DNA of 64,000 bases from Burkholderia stagnalis (GCF_902830275.1 NZ_CADESW010000021.1:62001-126000); one strand, 5' to 3'. Shown: positions 43,840 through 53,069, counted from the first letter of the stretch. Program-made: numbers and translations. Notes: generated by a model not told the origin, from the letters alone.

Positions 43840-44721
43840 ATGCGCCGATTTTCCTTCCTGCTTGCCGCCGCGCTGACCATCGGCTTCGCCGAATCCGCCG
43901 CATCCTCCCCGCCCGCCCAGCCGGCCCAGGTCGCCCCGATCAGCGACGACAGCAGCGTCGCGATGCGCACGTTCCGTTCGTCGTCGCTGCAGCGCGACTG
44001 GTCGTACACGGTCTACCTGCCGCCGCGCTACAACCCGGAAGGCGCGCGCTACCCGGTGCTGTACCTGCTGCACGGCAACGCAGGCAACGCGAACGACTGG
44101 ATCACGCAGGGCCGCCTGCAGACCACCGCCGATACGCTGATCGAGCGGCACGACATCCCGCCGGTCGTCATCGTGATGCCGCAGGGTGGCACCGACTGGT
44201 ACGTCGACCGCAAGGAACGGATGCAGAGCGCGTTCCTCAACGACCTGCTGCCGGACGTCGAGGCGCATTTCGCGGTGTCGAACCAGCGCGCGGGCCGCGC
44301 GATCGGCGGCGTGTCGATGGGCGGCTTCGGCGCGCTGCGCTTCGCGCTGCTCGAGCCGGGCCTGTTCTGCGGCGCGATGCTGCTGAGCCCCGCGATCTAC
44401 GCGAACGAGCCGCCGCTCAATTCCGCGGCGCGCTACGTGGGCGTGTTCGGCGACAAGCAGTTCGACTCGCGTGTCTGGCATGAACTCAACTACCCGGCGC
44501 TGCTGCGCGGCTATTTCGCGCGGAGCTGGCGCGTGCCGATGTTCATCGCCGCCGGCGACGACGACCTGACGATCCAGGCCGAATCGAGCTTGCTGTATAC
44601 GCAGCTGCGCCGCGCGCAGAACCCGGCCGAGCTGCGCATCGTCGACGGCGGCCACACGTGGGACGTGTGGCGCGGCATGATCGCGCCGGCGCTCAGGTAT
44701 ACGCTCGATTGCGTGAAGTAA
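43840..44721 (+). CDS. Secreted alpha/beta-hydrolase esterase
   Basis: 293 residues. A signal peptide (MRRFSFLLAAALTIGFAESA) precedes an esterase D/feruloyl-esterase-like alpha/beta hydrolase domain: oxyanion region LYLLHGNAGNAND, nucleophile GGVSMGG (Ser), and the catalytic acid and histidine in DDDLT and GGHTWDVWR near the end. The family includes mycolyl-transferase-like and tannase/feruloyl esterase enzymes. It starts 64 bases after opgC on the same strand and ends at a strong GC-rich hairpin, so it may be cotranscribed with opgC. Confidence 0.88.
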   Translation: MRRFSFLLAAALTIGFAESAASSPPAQPAQVAPISDDSSVAMRTFRSSSLQRDWSYTVYLPPRYNPEGARYPVLYLLHGNAGNANDWITQGRLQTTADTLIERHDIPPVVIVMPQGGTDWYVDRKERMQSAFLNDLLPDVEAHFAVSNQRAGRAIGGVSMGGFGALRFALLEPGLFCGAMLLSPAIYANEPPLNSAARYVGVFGDKQFDSRVWHELNYPALLRGYFARSWRVPMFIAAGDDDLTIQAESSLLYTQLRRAQNPAELRIVDGGHTWDVWRGMIAPALRYTLDCVK

Positions 44722-44722
44722 G

Positions 44723-44754
44723 CCGCCCGGGCGCACTATTGCGCGCCCGGGCGG
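44723..44754. terminator. Strong hairpin, probable terminator
   Basis: CCGCCCGGGCGC at 44723-44734 and GCGCCCGGGCGG at 44743-44754 form a 12-bp perfect stem with an 8-base spacer, immediately after the esterase stop codon. No T tract follows. It lies before the end of the convergent gamma carbonic anhydrase gene. Confidence 0.6.
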
Positions 44755-44836
44755 GTGGCGCGGGCCGGCCCGGCGAAGGGCCGGCCGCGTCATGCCGAAG
44801 CGTCCACGGCCGGACGCAACGGTTCGCCGAGCCGGG

Positions 44837-45370
44837 TCACACCGGATCGATCCGGTGCAGCGCCCGCTGGTACATCGGCCTGCGCACCTCCGCATAGAAG
44901 CCGATATTCGTGCGCAGCCGCGCGACGTCCTCATCCGTCAGGACGCGAACGACCTTGGCGGGCGCACCGAGGATCAGCGATCGCTCGGGAAACACCTTGC
45001 CCGCCGTGACGACCGCGCCCGCCCCGACCAGGCATTGACGGCCGATCACCGTGCCGTCGAGCACCACCGCCTGGATCCCGATCAGCGAGCCCTCGCCGAT
45101 CGTGCATCCATGCAGCACGGCCTGGTGGCCGACCGTCACGTGTTCGGCAATCGTCAACGGGCACCCCGCGTCCGTATGCAGCACGGCCCCGTCCTGGATG
45201 TTGGTGCCCGCGCCGACGACGATCGGCTCGGTGTCGCCGCGCACGATCGCGCCGAACCAGACGCTCGAATCGGCGCCCAGCCGAACGTCGCCGACAATCG
45301 ACGCCGTATCCGCGACGAACGCGCTCGCATGGATGGTGGGCACGCGCTCACCCAATCGATAGATAGCCAT
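44837..45370 (-). CDS. Gamma-class carbonic anhydrase family protein
   Basis: 177 residues, a left-handed beta-helix of hexapeptide repeats (for example SVWFGAIVRGDTEPIVVGAG and TVGHQAVLHGCTIG), with the family histidines in AEHVTVGHQAVLHGC. Close relatives are YrdA/PaaY-type zinc proteins, many of them without demonstrated carbonic anhydrase activity. It follows the BKACE-type gene by 15 bases on the same strand, so the two form an operon. The start at 45370 gives the normal N-terminus MAIYRLGERVP. Confidence 0.9.
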   Translation of the reverse strand: MAIYRLGERVPTIHASAFVADTASIVGDVRLGADSSVWFGAIVRGDTEPIVVGAGTNIQDGAVLHTDAGCPLTIAEHVTVGHQAVLHGCTIGEGSLIGIQAVVLDGTVIGRQCLVGAGAVVTAGKVFPERSLILGAPAKVVRVLTDEDVARLRTNIGFYAEVRRPMYQRALHRIDPV

Positions 45371-45385
45371 CGAATATTCGCTCCG

Positions 45386-46996
45386 TCATGCGCGTGTCGA
45401 ATGCGACGTACGCGGCCTGGCGACCGGCAGGCCGAGCATGTCCCGCACCTCGGCGGCGGTTTGCACCGTGACGCCCCTGGCCAGCAGGTCTTCGCGCAGC
45501 ATGCGCACCTGCTCCCAGGTGCCGCGCGCCTTGCGCACGCCGCCCGGAACCCGGTTGTCGAGCACGGTCAGGCCGTCTTCCAGCCCGATGCGCACGCCGT
45601 CCAGGCGCAACGCGTGCGCGAGATCGGCCAGTATCGCCTGCAGCGGCCCCGGCAACAGAAGCGAGACGAGCGATGACGGAAAGCCGTCGCGCAGCCGTGC
45701 GACCACCGGGCTCAGCTGTTCGACCGCGAGATCGATCGCGCGCTGCCGCGCCGGCGCGTCGCCGGCCGCCACGCAGCGGGCGATTTCCTGGCGGACGTCG
45801 GGCGCGATCAGCGAATCGTCCTCCACGTCCCCGCTGACCGGATCGCGACGGTACTGGTCGACGCCGGCCACCAGCATGAACAGCACGGGCCGGCCGGTCG
45901 CTTCGAGGAACGCGCGGTAAAGGGTGGTCGCGTTGTCGATGATCGTGTGATTGAAGACTTCCACCTCGGGGCGCGTGCCGACCCGCTGGAAATGCGCGAA
46001 CTGCTCGGCCAGGAAATCCGGCGCGTTGTCGTAACCGCCGCCGCCCTGGAAAATCACCGCGGCCGGGCTCAGCGACGCAACTTCGGGCACCGCGGCCTCG
46101 CCGTAGGATTTCAGGTGAGCGCGCCGCAGCGTGCTGCGCGAGCCTTGACGATCGCCCCGCACGCTCGTCGACAGATTCAGGATCGCCGTCGTATCGACGT
46201 TCCGCACCGCCGGCACGATCGCGTCGTAGTGGTCCACGACGATCTGGTTGCGCTGCGTGCCGACCGTGACGGCGCCCAGCCCGGGGATCTCGAGCGACGT
46301 GCGGTCGCCGAGTTCACGCGTGTGCAGGTGCACGACCGCCGCGCCTTCCTGGATCGACCGGACGGTTTCGTCGACGATTGCATCCGGCGTGATCGGCAGG
46401 ACCGGCGAGCGCCCCTTGCCTGCTTGCCAGTAGCCGGCGCCGCATGCACGCCAGCCGGATGTTTCGAGTTTCGCCAGCAGCGCCGGACAATCCTCGCGAA
46501 TCGACTCGATCAGCGCAGGCGGCACATAGCTGTGCAGCTTCGCGTGATGCCAGACGAGATCGCCGCGCTCGTCGGCCACCCATCCATACGTCGTCAATTG
46601 CAGCACGATGCGCCTGACGAGCTCGACCGACGACAGCGCCGCCAGCCATTCGCGCGGAATGACGGCGCTGCCGGATGCCGACACCGGTGGCGGATGCCAC
46701 GCCCGATCGCGGTGAGTCCACCCCATTTCCTCCAATGCATGGCGCGCGACAGGCGGGTTTGGTAGTTCTGCTAAAAAACGATCTGCAAGAGAAAAACCGT
46801 GTCCTGATTCGATCAACCATCCGCCGGCGGGAACGGCTTCCCAGCCGTCCGATCGCAAACGCGCGACGATTTTCTCGGCTTCGTCCGAGTCGAATAACGG
46901 GTGAATAAGACCGGACGGAATAAAGGTCGGTTCGAGCGGATCGAGCCATTTCGGGACAGCCCCGGTAGGAGCGGCCGTAATGTACATACGTGTCAT
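45386..46996 (-). CDS. BKACE-family enzyme with a large insertion
   Basis: 536 residues. The beta-keto acid cleavage (BKACE, DUF849) family condenses beta-keto acids with acetyl-CoA to give acetoacetate and a CoA ester. N-terminal MYITAAPTGAVP and PITPDAIVDETVRSIQEGAA with metal ligands HLH (223-225), plus RIGLEDGL later, match the family. Residues about 21-198 form a long insertion between the first strand and first helix, so the protein is about 1.8 times the usual 300 residues. The insertion has two segments of similar layout, each with a helix ending xxGW (near 41-52 and 172-182). The ATG at 46996 has AGGAAG upstream. Substrate unknown. Confidence 0.8.
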   Translation of the reverse strand: MTRMYITAAPTGAVPKWLDPLEPTFIPSGLIHPLFDSDEAEKIVARLRSDGWEAVPAGGWLIESGHGFSLADRFLAELPNPPVARHALEEMGWTHRDRAWHPPPVSASGSAVIPREWLAALSSVELVRRIVLQLTTYGWVADERGDLVWHHAKLHSYVPPALIESIREDCPALLAKLETSGWRACGAGYWQAGKGRSPVLPITPDAIVDETVRSIQEGAAVVHLHTRELGDRTSLEIPGLGAVTVGTQRNQIVVDHYDAIVPAVRNVDTTAILNLSTSVRGDRQGSRSTLRRAHLKSYGEAAVPEVASLSPAAVIFQGGGGYDNAPDFLAEQFAHFQRVGTRPEVEVFNHTIIDNATTLYRAFLEATGRPVLFMLVAGVDQYRRDPVSGDVEDDSLIAPDVRQEIARCVAAGDAPARQRAIDLAVEQLSPVVARLRDGFPSSLVSLLLPGPLQAILADLAHALRLDGVRIGLEDGLTVLDNRVPGGVRKARGTWEQVRMLREDLLARGVTVQTAAEVRDMLGLPVARPRTSHSTRA

Positions 46997-47491
46997 GGGC
47001 AATCTTCCTGTTGGATGAGAAGAAATACATGAAGCAACGTTGCTTACGATCAGCTTATAGCAATTGAAATTTAATACAAGGCTTATGAAGGTAAATTGAC
47101 TGGAATTTGAAAGAAACAATCAGATGATGTTGAAATGATTTGATTGATTATTCTTGAACCGCCGAAATTGTTTAAATCAATTGAAAACTCCGGCAATTTG
47201 CAGATGCGCTTGTATCGCAATCATCGCGAGAAAAAACATGCACCCGGAATGTTCATGCGTTTTTCGAGAGCCGCTGCCGGTTTCGATTCGAGATCGGGGC
47301 ACGGTCTTCCGAGAGCGCGGAGCTGCCCGGTCACCGCCGGGCAGCATGCCGATGCCGCCAACTTAGGCCCCCGCTCCCCGAACGCCGCCGATCGATAGAA
47401 AAATATTCCACGAAAGGCCCAATTTCCAGCCAAGTTTGGATCCTTTTTCCTGGTCGGTCACCGTATCATTTCCTGCATTGCGAAGGGGCCA
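46997..47491. promoter_or_regulatory. AT-rich divergent intergenic region
   Basis: 495 bases between the BKACE and cysteine desulfurase genes. The part from 47000 to about 47230 is AT-rich and contrasts with the neighbouring genes. A GC-rich hairpin (GCTGCCCGG at 47322-47330, CCGGGCAGC at 47337-47345) has no T tail. The region carries the divergent promoters, and no credible gene was seen in it. Confidence 0.6.
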
Positions 47492-48979
47492 GTGAAGGAT
47501 ATGAGCGAGAACAACACATTGCATTACCTCGACTACGCAGCGACGACGCCGGCCGATCCGCGCGTGATCGAGTCGATGGTCGCCTGTCTCGGCGCGGACG
47601 GCGCGTTCGGCAACCCGGCGTCGAGTTCGCATGCCGCGGGCAGGCAGGCGCGGGCGAAGGTGGAACGGGCGCGCGCACAGGTTGCCGCGCTCATCGGCGC
47701 GGATGCGGACGAAATCGTCTGGACGTCGGGCGCGACCGAATCGAACAACCTGGCGCTCAAGGGCTATGCGGATGCCGCCGTCGAGAAGCGTCACCTGATT
47801 ACGAGCCGCATCGAACACAAGGCCATTCTCGACACGATGGCCAGCCTGTCGAAGCAAGGCATGTCGGTCACCTGTCTCACGCCGACGTCCGACGGCGAAA
47901 TCACGGCCGACGCCGTGGCCGCGGCGATCGGCCCGGACACCGGCCTCGTGTCGCTGATGCTCGTGAACAACGAGATCGGCACCCTCACGGACATCGGCGC
48001 GATCGCCCGGGTCGTGCACGCCGCCGGCGCCCTGCTCCACGTCGACGCGGCGCAGGCGCTCGGCAAGACCCCGATCGATGTGCGCGCGCTCGGCATCGAC
48101 ATGATGTCGATGTCGGCGCACAAGTTCTATGGGCCCAAAGGGATCGGCGCGCTGTTCGTGCGCCGGGACATCGCGGATCGAATCGCGCCGCAAATGCACG
48201 GTGGCGGACACGAGCGCGGCTTGCGTTCGGGCACGCTTGCGACCCACCAGATCGTCGGCATGGGCACCGCGTGCGAGCTGGCCGCCGAAGGACTCGAGAC
48301 AGAAGCGGCGCGGATTGCCGTGCTCAGCACGCGGTTGAAGGACGGCGTGCTGGCGCTCGGCGACGTCACGCAGAACGCGGCCGCGGCGCGGCGCATCCCG
48401 CATACGTTGAGCCTGACCGTCACCGCACCGGGCTTCTTCCCGTTCATGCTGGGCGATGCGCTCGCCGTGTCGTCGACTTCGGCGTGCAACTCGGCCGCCG
48501 GCACGCCGTCCCACGTCCTCACGGCCATCGGGCTGGATGCGGAATCGGCGGGCCGCACCGTCCGGATCAGCGTCGGACGCTTCACGACGGAACAGGACAT
48601 CGACTTCGCGATCGCCTGCTTCCGGCACGCGATCGAGCAGTGCCGGTCGAGCGCATCGAGCGGGTTGACGGCGTCGCGCCAGATCACGCCGGATGATTTG
48701 AAAGCGATTCGCAGCGCGGGCTTCCGCGCCGTGATCTGCAACCGGCCCGATGGCGAGAGCGCCGATCAGCCGGCGTTCGAGGAGATTGCAGCCGCGGCCC
48801 GTGAGCTTGGGCTCGACGCGCGATACCTCCCGGTCGAATCCGATCAGATCGGCGACGCGCAGGTCGATGCGTTCGGCGCGATGGTCGATGCGCTGCCGAA
48901 GCCGGTTCTTGCGTATTGCGGAAGCGGCAAGCGGGCCGGGATGCTGTGGAGTCGGCTGGTGGCGCGGCGGATGGCGTGA
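47492..48979 (+). CDS. Cysteine desulfurase fused to a DUF442 domain
   Basis: 495 residues. The first 385 are a NifS/IscS-type desulfurase that removes sulfur from cysteine as an enzyme persulfide: PLP lysine K211 in SAHKFYGPKG, H110 in EHK, and persulfide cysteine C332 in SSTSACNSAAG. Residues about 391-495 form a DUF442 domain with QITPDDLKAIRSAGFRAVIC and the phosphatase-like loop AYCGSGKR (C476, R481). In Blh proteins this domain is fused to a sulfur dioxygenase, so a role in persulfide metabolism is plausible. The start is uncertain: GTG at 47492 (AAGGGG upstream) or ATG at 47501. It stands alone next to the BKACE/gamma-CA pair. Confidence 0.88.
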   Translation: MKDMSENNTLHYLDYAATTPADPRVIESMVACLGADGAFGNPASSSHAAGRQARAKVERARAQVAALIGADADEIVWTSGATESNNLALKGYADAAVEKRHLITSRIEHKAILDTMASLSKQGMSVTCLTPTSDGEITADAVAAAIGPDTGLVSLMLVNNEIGTLTDIGAIARVVHAAGALLHVDAAQALGKTPIDVRALGIDMMSMSAHKFYGPKGIGALFVRRDIADRIAPQMHGGGHERGLRSGTLATHQIVGMGTACELAAEGLETEAARIAVLSTRLKDGVLALGDVTQNAAAARRIPHTLSLTVTAPGFFPFMLGDALAVSSTSACNSAAGTPSHVLTAIGLDAESAGRTVRISVGRFTTEQDIDFAIACFRHAIEQCRSSASSGLTASRQITPDDLKAIRSAGFRAVICNRPDGESADQPAFEEIAAAARELGLDARYLPVESDQIGDAQVDAFGAMVDALPKPVLAYCGSGKRAGMLWSRLVARRMA

Positions 48980-49061
48980 TGGCGTGATGGCGCGGTGAGC
49001 CAGTTCAGACGAGCTTGAGACGGATATCGTAGGTCACGCGTGCTCCGCGACTGCCAGTCAA

Positions 49062-49640
49062 TCAAACCCCAAAGAACGCCAACCCCGCGATCACGATGCC
49101 AATCGCGGCCGCGCCAATCGACAGGCCCTGCATCCATGACCGCCGCGTGAGGATCGTGATCGCCGCCAGTGCGATCGAGATCTGGAAGACGGTCGTCGCC
49201 TGCGACCATCGATGGTGTCGGTGCATCCGCTCCTCGCTCGCGGCGTTGTTCTTCTCGACTTCCTTTTCGAGCGCCTCGGCACGTGCCCGGATCGGCTCCT
49301 TGTCGGCGCGGTATCTCGCGGCATCCGTCTCGAACCGCTTTCGCTGCGGCGACGCCTCCGGGCTCAACGCCGCGCCGAGCTCGGCGAGGTTCTGCTTATT
49401 GCCCTTCGCCTGATAGTAGGCCCACTGGTTCGCAGCCTCGGTTTTCCGGATCGCGGCGTCATTCTTGTAGAGCAGCGCGAAGCTCTCGTCAGCACCGCTC
49501 TGATAGGCAGATATCGCGCCGAAGCAGGCAAGCACGGCCGTCAGCACCGCGATGCGCGACGTACCTTGATCGCCACCATGAGCCGCGTGATGTTCCACCG
49601 CATGGTCGTGAGGGCCATGAACTTCGAATTCTTCAGACAT
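49062..49640 (-). CDS. DUF4337 membrane protein
   Basis: 192 residues. An N-terminal acidic/His-rich stretch (MSEEFEVHGPHDHAVEHHAA) precedes one helix (IAVLTAVLACFGAISAY). A long charged central helix follows (KRFETDAARYRADKEPIRAR and onward), and a pair of C-terminal membrane helices. This is the DUF4337 layout; function unknown. The start is taken at 49640, where the family sequence begins; an ATG three codons earlier (49649) is also possible. Confidence 0.78.
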   Translation of the reverse strand: MSEEFEVHGPHDHAVEHHAAHGGDQGTSRIAVLTAVLACFGAISAYQSGADESFALLYKNDAAIRKTEAANQWAYYQAKGNKQNLAELGAALSPEASPQRKRFETDAARYRADKEPIRARAEALEKEVEKNNAASEERMHRHHRWSQATTVFQISIALAAITILTRRSWMQGLSIGAAAIGIVIAGLAFFGV

Positions 49641-50216
49641 CCTTGGCATCCGCGTGATACGCGGTCTCTCGGGATAATGCGGCGATTATCCGGTAGTTGG
49701 GCGAAGTCGAGCAACGTCCGAACCACACGATCAGCTCAACATTCGACGCCCCAGGAAACGAACGCGCGTGCGTTACAGCAGCGGCCCCAATTTGCGCGCC
49801 GGCCGACGCGCGCTTCGACGCGTTCTCCTGCGCCTGCTCGTCGAGATTGAAGGTCGCGGGAATGAAGCGCTCACGCAGCCCGATCACCGTGTTCAGCACC
49901 TCCATCGCGGGGCACGACGAACACGGTCAACGCGCCAGTCTGCGGATCGGCGCGAAAATAGCTTTTCGCGATGCCGTCGAACGCATCGAAGTGCTGGTGC
50001 GGCAGGCTGACGAAGCCGACGTGGCGCGCGCGGAAATCCGCCAGCGCGTCCTCGCTCATTGCATCGATCCGCTGGAGCACGTTCGCGCCGATCGCACGAG
50101 GCAGGCGGACAGGTTTCTTCGTGACGCGGAAAGCGAATCGCCCGACGCCATGCGTCGGGTGAGGAAGAAGACCGCGGCGCGAAAGTCTCGATGACTTCGC
50201 CGGCGACCGTGCCGGT
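49641..50216 (-). pseudogene. Region of broken open frames, gene debris
   Basis: On the minus strand one frame reads sensibly from about 50130 to 49905 (ANVLQRIDAMSEDALADFRA and later HFDAFDGIAKSYF). A second frame takes over from about 49905 to 49770 (GLRERFIPATFNLDEQAQEN). Joining them needs a frameshift near 49900. The pieces do not have the arginine-rich look of chance frames here, so they are probably remains of a real gene, but I do not recognise its family. No ribosome binding site or start was found. Confidence 0.35.
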
Positions 50217-50750
50217 TCAGCGCGACTCGAACGACGGCGCGGCGCCCTCGTCGGACGATCCGTTCGCATGACGGATACAGCGCGTGACCACGTTGACCGC
50301 GCGTCCGAGCGGCATACCGACGAGCATGCCCCAGACCGCGAATGACAGAATCGCGAAGGTTCCGGTGGCGGCCCACGGCCGCGACGTGGCGATCGCGTCA
50401 TGAATGAACGTCTCGGCAACGAAGGTCAGGAGCAGCGTGGCCAGCAGGCTCGCGTCACCGGGCAGACGCACGAGCATGCCTTCGGGCCCGGTCCTGAACT
50501 GCAGCCGCCAGCGGCGCGCGTGGAACCAGCCGCCCGTCGCGCCCAGCGCGAGCGCGGCCAGCGCGGCCGCGTAGGCATCGCCTCCCGCCTGCGGAAACAG
50601 GTGGCCGAGGCTCGACAGGCCGAGCCCGACGAACACGATCGGAAACAGGATCGGACGCACGGGCCGGACTTCGCGCGCGAAGCAGCGCGTCACGCCGATA
50701 TAGGCGAGCCCGCAGAACAACACGTAGACGTAGGCCGGGAGATGTTGCAT
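50217..50750 (-). CDS. Conserved membrane protein, DUF6622-like
   Basis: 177 residues with about five hydrophobic segments: LPAYVYVLFCGLAYIGVTRC at the start, then ILFPIVFVGLGLSSLGHLF, AAALAALALGATGGWF, LLATLLLTFVAETFIHDAI and FAILSFAVWGMLVGMPL. The basic loop HARRWRLQFRTGPEGMLVRL fits family members of the CcdC/DUF6622 kind. No enzyme motif. The ATG at 50750 is the first giving the N-terminal helix. Function unknown. Confidence 0.7.
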   Translation of the reverse strand: MQHLPAYVYVLFCGLAYIGVTRCFAREVRPVRPILFPIVFVGLGLSSLGHLFPQAGGDAYAAALAALALGATGGWFHARRWRLQFRTGPEGMLVRLPGDASLLATLLLTFVAETFIHDAIATSRPWAATGTFAILSFAVWGMLVGMPLGRAVNVVTRCIRHANGSSDEGAAPSFESR

Positions 50751-51072
50751 GGGGTACCTGATCGAGAGCGCCGCGCGCGGCGGATATGCCGACGACTATA
50801 GCGGCCGGAAAGTCCGCCTGCCGCGCTTTGCGACGAACGGTGGGAATTGGCCGATGAACGGCGCCTGCGTCCGGCGAATGTCCGTGCGGGGCCGCTTCGT
50901 CGTCGCGCCAGCCCACGCGCGCTGCTGCATTACAACAACCCGACGACGCGTCGCATCTACGCTGGCTGCGTGCGCGAATCGAGGCCGCCGCGCATGCGTC
51001 GCGGCCGCTCGCCAGTGGTGACGCTGCCGCGAATTACGTTACCATCGCCGCCATCCGCACTCGCTCGCAGCC
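50751..51072. other. Intergenic stretch before the two-component genes
   Basis: 322 bases between the divergent membrane protein and the LytS-type kinase. Open frames here are arginine-rich and unlikely to be real. It presumably carries the promoters for both sides; no motif recognised. Confidence 0.45.
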
Positions 51073-52146
51073 ATGCAAAGCAGGCTCCTCCCGTTCCTGT
51101 CGTCCGCGCCCCATGCCGGCCTAGTGCATCGAGGCCGATCGCTGCTGGGCCTCTTGGTTTTCAACTCCGGTGTCGGGCTGATGTTCTGGGCCACCCGCCG
51201 CAATGAGGTGCTGCTCCCGTATCTGGTCGTCGCGAACGGCATCGGTTTCAGCGCGACGCTGCTCAGTGTCGCCGCCGACAAGCTCGTGCGCGGCAAGCTG
51301 GCGCTGGTGCCGAAGATCCTGATCGTCGCGCCGGCCAGCGTGTTCATCGGTTTCGAGATCGCGGCCTCGACGATCGGGCACGTTCCGCACCTGATCGGAC
51401 ATGCGGGCGTCAAGGTATGGCTGGCCTACGGCTCGTCGTTCGTCGTCGCCGGTGCGGCCTGCGCATTTGTCTCGGTGTTCGTGCAGGCCGCGCGCATACG
51501 CGCGTCGCTCGAAACGCAGCGGCGCGAGGCCGCCGAGGCGCGCCAGGCCGAAACGGCCGCGCGGCTCGCGCTGCTGCAGGCCCAGATCGAGCCGCATTTC
51601 CTGTTCAACACACTGGCGAACGTGCAAAGCCTGATCGAGCGCGATCCGGCCCGCGCCACGACGATGCTCGACAGCCTGAACCGCTATCTGCGCGCGAGCC
51701 TGAGCCGCACGCGCGAGGCCGCCTCCACCCTGGAAGAAGAACTGGAACTGGTCGAGGCGCTGCTGAAAATCGCGACGATCCGGCTCGGCGAGGAACGCCT
51801 GCGCTATGCGATCGACGTGCCGGCCGCGCTGCGCGCCTTGCCGCTGTCGCCGCTCCTGCTGCAGCCCCTCGTCGAGAACGCGCTGCTGCACGGCATCGAG
51901 CCGTCGGTCGACGGCGGCGAGGTGCGCATTCGCGGCACGTGCGACAGCGACCTGCTCGTCCTGAGCGTGAGCGACACGGGCGTGGGACTCGGCAACGGCG
52001 GCACGAAGCTGCACGGCGGCGTGGGGCTCGCGAACGTTCGCGCGCGGATGATCAGTCTTTATGGCGAGCGCGGCCGCGTGTCGGTCGGCGCGAATGCCGA
52101 CGCCATGCGGAGCGTGACCGCAACCTTGCAGATTCCGATCGCCTGA
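51073..52146 (+). CDS. LytS/YpdA-type sensor histidine kinase
   Basis: 357 residues. Four N-terminal membrane helices (about 15-145) without a large periplasmic domain, then a His_kinase domain with the phospho-acceptor histidine in QIEPHFLFNTLANVQSLIER and the HATPase_c region (LQPLVENALLHGIEPS, DTGVGLGNGGTKLHGGVGLA). This layout matches the LytS/YehU group (HisKA_3/HPK8). It is one base apart from the LytTR regulator and cotranscribed with it. The signal is unknown; related systems in gammaproteobacteria sense nutrients such as pyruvate. Confidence 0.9.
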   Translation: MQSRLLPFLSSAPHAGLVHRGRSLLGLLVFNSGVGLMFWATRRNEVLLPYLVVANGIGFSATLLSVAADKLVRGKLALVPKILIVAPASVFIGFEIAASTIGHVPHLIGHAGVKVWLAYGSSFVVAGAACAFVSVFVQAARIRASLETQRREAAEARQAETAARLALLQAQIEPHFLFNTLANVQSLIERDPARATTMLDSLNRYLRASLSRTREAASTLEEELELVEALLKIATIRLGEERLRYAIDVPAALRALPLSPLLLQPLVENALLHGIEPSVDGGEVRIRGTCDSDLLVLSVSDTGVGLGNGGTKLHGGVGLANVRARMISLYGERGRVSVGANADAMRSVTATLQIPIA

Positions 52147-52147
52147 T

Positions 52148-52879
52148 ATGCCGACCGCCCTGATTGCCGACGACGAACCCAACCTGTCCGCGGAGCTTGC
52201 CGCGCGCCTCGCGCCGCTGTGGCCTGAGCTCGAGATCGTCGGGATGCCTCGCAACGGCGTGGACGCACTCGCCGAGCTGAATGCGAAGCGACCGGATTTC
52301 GCTTTCCTCGACATCCGGATGCCGGGTATCGACGGCCTGAAAATCGCGAGTCTCGTGCCGCACGTGCACGTCGTGTTCGTGACGTCCTACGACGAGTATG
52401 CGGTCCGGGCGTTCGACCAGTCGGCGATCGACTATTTGCTGAAACCGGTGACCGACGAACGCCTGCTGCGCTGCATCGTCAAGCTTCAGCGCGGCGGCCC
52501 GGCACCCGTCGACACCGCCCTGCTGGCGAACGCGCGCGAGCAGCGGGATGTCGCACCGATCCGCTGGCTGACCGTGGGCCTCAGGGACACGACGCGGCTC
52601 GTGTCGGTGGACGAGGTGCTGTACTTCCAGGCCACGGACAAATATACAGAGGTCGTGACCGCAGGCGAGCGGCACGTGATCCGCACGCCGCTCAAGGACA
52701 TGCTGCAGCGGCTCGATCCCGAGCGCTTCGCGCAGGTGCATCGCGGCGTCATCGTCGCCTATGCGGCCATCGATCACATCGAACGCGATCTGCTCGGCCG
52801 GCTGCGTATCCATTTGCGCGGGAACAACGACGTCCTGCCCGTCAGCCGCGCGTGCGCGGGCCTCTTCAAGCAGATGTGA
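52148..52879 (+). CDS. LytTR-family response regulator
   Basis: 243 residues. An N-terminal receiver domain with the acidic pair in IADDEPN, phospho-acceptor D55 in FLDIRMPG and the conserved lysine in DYLLKPV is followed by a LytTR DNA-binding domain (about 140-240; DEVLYFQATDKYTEVVTAGE, LKDMLQRLDPERFAQVHRGV). It pairs with the preceding LytS-type kinase one base upstream. Target genes are not evident in the window. Confidence 0.92.
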   Translation: MPTALIADDEPNLSAELAARLAPLWPELEIVGMPRNGVDALAELNAKRPDFAFLDIRMPGIDGLKIASLVPHVHVVFVTSYDEYAVRAFDQSAIDYLLKPVTDERLLRCIVKLQRGGPAPVDTALLANAREQRDVAPIRWLTVGLRDTTRLVSVDEVLYFQATDKYTEVVTAGERHVIRTPLKDMLQRLDPERFAQVHRGVIVAYAAIDHIERDLLGRLRIHLRGNNDVLPVSRACAGLFKQM

Positions 52880-53069
52880 CGCTCGGCGTCCCGTCTCAGC
52901 TCAGGTCACCCCCAAACCTATTGAAACCAGCCTGACTCAAGCTGGCCACGCGGGGATATGGGGAAAGCCAGCCCGGCACGCATGTCCGCCAGGCACGAGC
53001 CGCCGCGCGTGAGCAGCGCGAATGGTGCCTGCGCCTCCCGCATCTTTTCGACCATCCCCAAGGCACACG

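Noticed and set aside
47144..47398. 84-codon plus-strand frame upstream of the cysteine desulfurase
   Set aside because: No ribosome binding site, mixed AT-rich and GC-rich halves, and no homology; probably chance.
49770..49905. Similarity of the fragment containing PATFNLDE to the C-terminus of beta-ketoacyl synthases
   Set aside because: Only a handful of residues match, and the rest of the synthase pattern (Asn-Ser-Phe-Gly-Phe-Gly region) is not convincing.
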